Shown here piece by piece: positions 57,855 to 64,000 of a stretch of 64,000 nt of DNA (positions are counted from its first letter, which is position 1; each line of letters begins with the position of its first letter). Origin of the DNA: Thalassia testudinum (taxonomy: Eukaryota; Streptophyta; Magnoliopsida; Alismatales; Hydrocharitaceae); NCBI GenBank assembly GCA_037157565.1, contig JAZHRO010000054.1, positions 11,391,501 to 11,455,500 of the forward strand, in the 5' to 3' direction. Both the position numbers and the translations under genes were made by a program. Under the pieces are notes generated by a model. The model saw only the letters and a list, made by a program, of their open reading frames with translations, had not been told where the DNA came from and did not search any database.

Positions 57855-58623
57855 CGCTTCCTGTCATCTGGTGCCTTGCCCAGTCGTCTGAAGTGTGTGG
57901 GAGGGCGTGTCCTGCGCCTTCCCGAAGCAACTCCTGCACGAATCAACCAAATCTCCTCAAAAAGGCATGCAACCATGCCTCAGCGAAGCAGCCTGCATGG
58001 CTGTATCCACAAAGAAGACGTACCTTCGCGAAGTCTACTCCACAATCGTTTGGAACCTCCTTCAAACGTCGGCTACGTCGTTTGGACGTCGCTCCAAACG
58101 TCTGATTCTGGAAAAAACCCAGAACCAGAACTTGCTTCCACCCTCTCACGCCCCGCATGGTCGCACCGCGCCCTCTCGCCTGCTGCTCCGGCAGCAACTA
58201 GGACCTCCCCGACACACTCCTCCTTGCGCATGCGTTGTGAGCTCACCGGCGAGCTCCCACGCGAGCTCGCAAGCTTGCTCTCCTCTCCTTCTCACGCTGC
58301 TCCTCCTCTCCTCTCACGTCGCTCCTCTCCGCTGTTCTCGCTTTGCTGCTCTCGCTAGAGGAAGGAGGAAAGTGGCTGGGAAGTGGGGTGGGAGAGGAGG
58401 GGGGCTTTATAAGGGCGAGGGCTTAGGGTTTTCGTCGAGGCGGAAGGAGAGAGAAGAAGAAAACGAGGGAAGTGTACTGTCTGCACGCAGCACACGCGTA
58501 GACGCGAGGTCATACTCGAAATTTTTGATTTCTAGATGTCTGGGAAGGTGTCTAGACATCTGACTAGACGTCTGACCCACAATCCAGACGTCTTAAAAGG
58601 ATCAAACAGCACTGGTCTTAACA
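57855..58623 (-). repeat. TEK-H: solo LTR, second part (U3)
   Basis: Continues TEK-H to ...GGTCTTAACA at 58623, followed by TSD GGGGG. Minus-strand TATA-like CCTTATAAAG at plus 58405-58414. GACGTC sites near 58060-58100 and 58567-58592. The 190- to 225-codon frames here are not supported as genes. Confidence 0.8.
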
Positions 58624-58628
58624 GGGGG

Positions 58629-58634
58629 AGATGG
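58629..58634 (-). repeat. TEK-I: 6-bp remnant between TEK-H and TEK-1
   Basis: AGATGG; the last five bases (GATGG) should be the left TSD of TEK-1, whose right end is outside the window. Confidence 0.4.
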
Positions 58635-61320
58635 TGTAACGAATGCGTGCCCCAGACGTCTTTTAAGACGTCTGGGAGGTGGCCCAGACGTCTGGGATCA
58701 CATCCAGACGTCTGCCCAGACGTCTGGGATCACATCCAGACGTCTGCCCAGACGTCTGGGATCACATCCAGACGTCTGGAAAACAGTTATTTTCGCACGA
58801 AAGATTCGTCTGCGCGCCTGTGCGCGCAGATCCGCGATTCCTCTCTCTCTCTTTTTCCCTCTCTCTCTCTCTGCGGCTGCAGGCGACCTGCCACGCTCCT
58901 CTCTCCTCCTCGCGCGGCCTTAAAAGGCACGCCTCCCCTCCCGTCTCCACCGTCTCCTCCTTCTTCTCCTTCCTGTGTGCGAGAGCGAGCGAGCGCGAGG
59001 GCGGCAGCGGCGGTTGCAGTGAGCGCGGAGGAGGTGCGGCGTGCGAGGGCGGAGCTCTGCGGTGAGGGCGAGCTCACCGGAGCGGCTTGGCCGGCCGGCG
59101 GAGGGCGCAGGGGGCGCGGAACGACGCGGAGAGGGACCTGCTGCAGTCTGAGCAGCAGGAGCGCGAGGTGCGACGAGAGCGGCGTCGCGAGCAGAGTCCG
59201 GGTCGCGCCCTGATTCTGGAAATTTGTTGATAGGCAGACGGCGAGGACGACGTCTGGTAGCTCATACCGACGTCTGAAAGGTGTGTTTCCGCTTTCTTCT
59301 TCCTTCCTGTCGACTGATCGTACTAAGGGAGGGAGTTGGCTGTGAGCAGGTTCGCTGATTCGCTATCCTTTGCGAATCAGACGTCTGGAAGTTGTACCAG
59401 ACGGCGGGAGTGATCTCCAGACGTCTGGGGTGACCATCGGACGTCTGGGAGCTAGGACAGACGTCCCCGCAGACTTCTGGACGTCTGAGAAACCACACTG
59501 AACAGGTAATTCTCTGATCCACTGTTTAAGACGTCTGGAAGAGGTTCCAGACGTCTGATTTTGCACAGTATCCCCTTTTTCGACCCGTTTAGGGCCTGTT
59601 CGGGCTCCGTTTTCCGCGATTCGAGTTGTGTCCTTTTCAGAATTAATTCCTCTACCCGTCTACAGTAGCTATACACTATTTTGAGACACTCCTTGTGTTT
59701 GATCCTTGTGATAGGGGCTCGTTCAGTGGCAGTCTTGGGAGTCGCGGAGGCACGCGGGATTCCCGATCACGCCCCCATTACTCCCGTTGTACCTGGTAGA
59801 GTGGCTTAAGTTTAAAATCTGTTAAAGTATGGAACCATAACTAGAATCTAGGACATTGCATGAATCCTAGGAATGAGAAATGTATGGAATGATAGCTCCT
59901 AGGTGATGCATGAATCCTAGGGCTGGAAAACTAGTTGTATGCTAGATCCTAGGATGTGGCATGAATCTTAGGATGGAAAAGAAACTAGTGGAATGTATAA
60001 TACTGCAGTCTTGGAAAAACGGGAAGGAATATAAAGCTTCCTGTAAATTGAATTCACAGCTGCCTGTTATGAATAAAGAAACATGATTGAGATCATGGTT
60101 TGTAAGAACCTGAAACTGGAAAGTAAGACATAAGATGTTCTGGAACCCTACGGGGAAGTAGGAGTAGAACTCCTGGAAAGCGAATGGAATAGAATTGGGG
60201 AAGTGAGCTGGCCCTTGAGTACGGAGTACCAAGGAGAGCGACTGTCCCCCTGTTTAGTGCAGAGCTGAGCTAGCCGCCCCAGGGACCCGGGGGTTAGGAC
60301 TGGCCACTCTGTACCGACTTGTTGGCCCTCGTGTACGTAGTACCGAGGAGAGCTAGTAGTGTTAGGAGAGTACTAGCTACCCCATGGGCCCCGGGGTTCT
60401 GCTAGCCTCCTTCATCGACTTGTTAGGCCCACTAGGGCAAACCAGGGTAGTCAGGCGAGGGTGCGCGGACTGTGGAGGGGTAAGGCCCCGGTTTGGTTAC
60501 TGTGGAGGGGTTGGACCCCTGTTACTGAGAGGGCTCTGCCCTGGTTCCGTGCTGTGCTTTGGGCGCACCCGTTAACGGAAACGACTGACTGCGTGCCAGT
60601 GTGGGCTAGCTACCTGTGCGTTTATCGCACGTGCCGTAGTCACCGTTACGCCTGTCAGTGACCTTGGGGTGGTTGACTGAGGGTAGGATCACCACGGGGG
60701 ACTCTCCCGGCCGGGAGAGCACCACGTGCTACTTCTACTTTTGGAAAAGACTGCAATCAAGATCGTTCCCACGAGGACATTCGAGATCAAGTAAAGGATC
60801 TGAGAAACAAATGAAATAGTGAGAAAAATTGAAAGATGTGAATAAAGGAAGTAATAGAACATAACAGCTACTGTACACTCTACTGTTGCCTTTAGTTAGT
60901 TTGCCGCTCTACTCAGCGTTTTGCTGACGTGTTACACTCGTTACCTTTTTCAGGACCAGGTGTTGAGTAGCCAGGGTCGGCGGCTGCAGAGGACGTTGGG
61001 CCGAGTAGGGTCCAGTAGAGTTACCACAGTCTTTTGTACCTCTTTTGTTTCTGTTCTAGTGAGTAGTTTTTGTTTCCGCTGTACCTTCTTTACCTGCAGT
61101 TCTTGTTATATGATAAATGTTGTTTTACTGTTGTGGTGGTAGCTACTGTAGTAGTTTCTTTCCTTACTGCTGTACCTTCTTACTGTTAGTTATATTCATG
61201 CAGAATGTGGTTTATTTTACTGTCTTTTGGTTACTTCCTCGTTGGACGACTAGGTCTTGGGATTGGTCGAGTCGGTCCGGTTCTCGTGTCTCGTAGGGAC
61301 TCGGGAACCGGGTCGTTACA
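58635..61320 (+). repeat. TEK-1 5' LTR, 2686 bp
   Basis: TGTAACGAATGCG to ...GGGTCGTTACA. TATA-like CCTTAAAAGG at 58918-58927. By eye 17 GACGTC cores, in two clusters flanking the TATA (58652-58780 and 59247-59560). The downstream part carries GGCAAACCAGGGTAGTCAG and GGAGGGGTTGGACCCC-type repeats. The 225-codon frame at 58536-59213 is a translated repeat. Confidence 0.9.
58683..58778 (+). repeat. Three identical 32-bp tandem repeats in the TEK-1 LTR
   Basis: Units 58683-58714, 58715-58746 and 58747-58778 are identical. Each contains CCCAGACGTCTGGG and TCCAGACGTCTG. TEK-K has only one such unit, so the array expanded in this copy. Confidence 0.9.
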
Positions 61321-61323
61321 AGA

Positions 61324-61335
61324 TGGTATCAGAGT
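61324..61335 (+). other. TEK-1 primer binding site (initiator tRNA-Met)
   Basis: TGGTATCAGAGT, 11 of 12 matches to the usual TGGTATCAGAGC complement of the plant initiator tRNA-Met 3' end; three bases (AGA) after the LTR. Confidence 0.85.
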
Positions 61336-61501
61336 AAGGTCGTCCCGAGAAGTGAATCAACTGACTGGAAAATAACCAATTCACATGTTTATAGCTAGAG
61401 TAGCCACCACAACATATCTCTTGACATGAGCTCTTAGAAGTTTTGTTAGGTACCGTCTATTTTGACGTTTTTCATTTTGTTTCGCGTCTCCATTGTAGGA
61501 G

Positions 61502-64000
61502 ATGCCGCGTCGTGGAGCTAGGAGGGTGGGCCGCAGGCGCGGCCGAGGTCAGGGCCCGGGGGACAGATGTGTCGGGCTTGGAATACATACTACCCCTCCT
61601 CTTCTCCTGAGTATACCGTCTCGGGACCTCGTCCAACTGATTCGAGAGGTGGTTCGAGAAGAATTTCAGCTTCCACCCACGTCGCCACCCCCTCCCCCTT
61701 CCGAGCGTACGACAGGGGAGTTAGTGGTGGAACGAGATTTTCGCCGCCACACCAGGCGTGTTAGGAGAACTCAAAGGAGACACGTGGCGTTTGCAGGAGA
61801 GCCGTCACGTTGTGCAGGGCCATCAGTGGCCTTTGGGGGCCCTCGACAGGGGCCAGTCGCCAGCACCGGACCCCCGCCTAGCCGACAGCAGGGACTCACT
61901 GAGGGCGGGAGTCGGGTTCCCCTCTGCTACCAGTGTGGCCAGCCGGGCCACGTCAGGAGGGACTGCCCATCTAGGGCAGGAGGTCAGCAGATACTCCCCG
62001 CGCAGAGCACTGGAGGGCGCGTAGGAGGCTGCGGTTCCCAGGCACGAGGAGGAGGACAGCAGTCGCGAGGAGGGTACCGGCCAGCACCTACCCGTCCGAC
62101 GCAGAGTGTGGCTGCTTCGTCCGCACCTAGAGCTGAGGGGCGTATCAACGCCCTAACACACAGGGACGCCAGAGCATCGGGATCCGTCGTAGCAGGTATG
62201 GTTTCAGTTTCTGGCAGACTCGTTTACACGCTTTTCGATTCCGGCGCTACGCACTCGTTTGTCGCAGCCAGTTTCGCAGTTAGTTTGGACCAGGATTATA
62301 CACTGTTAGAGAATCCGTTCGTAATCAGAGGTCCGAGTGGTCAGCTGTTTGTAGCTGAGGAGGTGTACATGGGTTGCGAGGTCAGCATCGGGGGACATAG
62401 CCTGCCAACTGACCTGATTATGATACAGATGGAGGACTTTGGAGTGATTCTGGGGATGGATTGGCTGTCTGCTTACCACGCCTTGGTAGACTGTTTTGAG
62501 AGGAAGATTGTCTTCTCCATTCCGGAGTTGCCTTCTTTCGAGTTTCACGGGAAGCCAGTGGACGGAGGTTTCAGGTGCATTTCGACACTTCGAGCGGCGA
62601 GACTTTTGAGCCAGGAGTGTGAGGGCTTCCTAGGCTGTGTGGTGGCAGAGCCTAGCCCTGTGGCAGACTTCCAGAGCATCCCGGTGGTCAAAGAGTTCCC
62701 CGACGTGTTTCCAGACGAGTTACCAGGACTACCGCCCGAGCGTGAGATCGAGTTTGAGATCTCACTAGTACCAGGGACCAGCCCCATCTCCACCGCGCCA
62801 TACAGGGTGGCACCGCTTGAGCTGCGAGAGCTCAAGTCCCAGTTGCAGGACCTTTTGGAGAAAGGTTTCGTGAGGCCCAGTGCGTCTCCCTGGGGAGCCC
62901 CGGTACTGTTTGTGAAGAAGAAGGATGGGACCCTACGCCTTTGTGTGGACTACCGACAGCTGAATAGGGTCACCATCAAGAACAGATATCCGCTGCCGAG
63001 GATCGACGATTTGTTCGATCAGTTGCGGAGTGCCACGGTGTTTTCCAAGATAGACTTGAGGTCTGGATACCACCAGTTGAGGATCAGGGGGACCGACGTC
63101 TCCAAGACAGCTTTCCGCACCCGGTACGGACACTACGAGTTTTTGGTCCTGCCGTTTGGGCTGACCAATGCCCCCACTGCTTTCATGGACCTGATGAAAA
63201 GGGTGTTTAGACCGTACTTGGATCAGTTCGTGGTGGTTTTCATAGATGATGTGCTCATCTATTCTAGAGATCGGATGCAGCACGGACAGCACTTGCGGAT
63301 GGTTCTGGACACTCTGAGACAACGCAGGCTGTACGCCAAATACAGCAAGTGCGAGTTCTGGTTGAGGGAGGTGACCTTCTTGGGTCATGTGATATCTGGT
63401 GACGGCCTGGCGGTGGACCCCGCCAAGGTCGAGGCAGTGCTCAGGTGGGGGAGACCGCGTTCAGTCACTGAGATTCGCAGTTTCCTGGGACTGGCAGGTT
63501 ACTACAGACGGTTCATCAGGGGATTTTCACAGATTGCGCGTCCTATGACACAGTTGACCTGGAAGGACGTGCCTTTCGCTTGGACAGACGCCTGTGAGGC
63601 GTGTTTTCTGGAGCTGAAGGAGAGGTTGACCTCGGCTCCCGTGCTCACCATCCCTGACAGTAGTGGCGGGTTCGTTATGTACACAGACGCCTCCTTGCAG
63701 GGGTTAGGAGGTGTGCTCATGTAGAGGGGTCATGTTGTCGCTTACGCTTCGCAGCAACTGAAGCCCCATGAGCATACCTACCCTACCCACGACCTAGAGT
63801 TGGCAGCTGTTGTCTTCGCGCTGAAGACCTGGAGGCACTACTTGTACGGTGACACCTTCGAGATTTTTACAGATCACAAGAGCCTCAGATATCTTTTTGA
63901 CCAGAAGGAGCTCAACATGAGACAGAGACGTTGGTTGGAGCTCCTGAAGGACTACGATTGCAGCATCTCCTACCACCCGGGAAAGGCCAATGTGGTGGCT
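61502..64000 (+). CDS. gag-pol: TEK-1 gag-pol polyprotein, partial, with one stop codon and capsid region missing
   Basis: The start ATG at 61502 is the first good ATG after the leader ([16 protein letters not shown], basic). Domains: zinc knuckle C142, C145, H150, C155 ([14 protein letters not shown]); protease D246-S-G ([10 protein letters not shown]); RT about 445-625 with [10 protein letters not shown] and catalytic FIDD 580-583; RNase H from about 704 ([15 protein letters not shown]). A TAG at 63722-63724 stands where relatives have a glutamine; the frame then stays open to the window edge through the RNase H motifs [13 protein letters not shown] and [11 protein letters not shown]. The zinc knuckle is only ~140 residues from the start; the retrotransposon gag (capsid) domain expected before it is absent, so an in-frame deletion is inferred. 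Cannot make a normal particle alone. Confidence 0.9.

Larger units (their letters stand above)
58635..64000 (+). mobile_element. TEK-1: Del/Tekay-type Ty3/gypsy retrotransposon, 5' part
   Basis: 5' LTR 58635-61320, primer site, then gag-pol from 61502 to beyond the window. RT motifs ([37 protein letters not shown]) and the GARR-type N-terminus fit Del/Tekay chromoviruses. The integrase and any chromodomain lie outside the window. Confidence 0.88.

Overview
This is plant nuclear DNA from a heterochromatin-like repeat block. The signs are Ty3/gypsy elements of the Athila and Del/Tekay types, primer sites matching plant tRNA-Asp and initiator tRNA-Met, and an almost complete absence of ordinary genes. 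The species cannot be named from the sequence. No host protein-coding gene, tRNA or rRNA gene was found.

Positions 1-4356 are AT-rich spacer with one 369-bp MITE (1351-1719, TAA target duplication), a ~120-bp tandem duplication near 3.8 kb and two G-box motifs near 2.45 kb. From about 4357 to the end, essentially everything is nested LTR retrotransposons. I traced the nesting through 5-bp target-site duplications (TSDs). Names used here: ATH = Athila-type, COP = probable copia-type, TEK = Del/Tekay-type.

ATH-A is a solo LTR (+, 4396-7308, tail 51082-51101). It is split by ATH-3 (-, 7309-51076, TSD CGTTG). The left LTR of ATH-3 is cut at 9694 by ATH-4, whose left LTR is 9695-10429 plus 27033-29101. 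ATH-4 is split by solo LTR ATH-D (+, 10430-27027, TSD CAGAG). ATH-D is split by ATH-1 (-, 11412-25261, TSD ACGGA), a young full-length element carrying gag-pol. The shared ATH-4/ATH-3 interior is split by COP-1 (29291-30997, TSD GCCTC) and COP-2 (34411-48051, TSD GAAGG). COP-2 is split by ATH-2 (-, 35568-47537, TSD CTTTG/CTTTA), whose right LTR holds COP-3 (43598-45290).

On the right, an old minus-strand TEK-I LTR is split by TEK-H (53202-58623, TSD GGGGG), itself split by solo LTR TEK-K (55179-57849, TSD GGAAG). TEK-I is split again by TEK-1 (LTR 58635-61320), whose gag-pol runs off the window.

ATH-1 encodes the usual gag, protease, RT, RNase H and integrase, with two in-frame stops. ATH-2 and ATH-3/4 keep LTRs, primer site, leader and 3' region of the same kind, but gag-pol is replaced by a conserved acidic ORF I do not recognise. 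They look like non-autonomous partners of ATH-1-like elements.

The most unusual signals are: (i) dense arrays of the palindrome CAGACGTCTG in COP and TEK LTRs, with a related TCAGACG hairpin in the ATH LTRs; (ii) the novel ORF; (iii) hairpins upstream of the LTR TATA boxes whose arms stay complementary while their sequence diverges.
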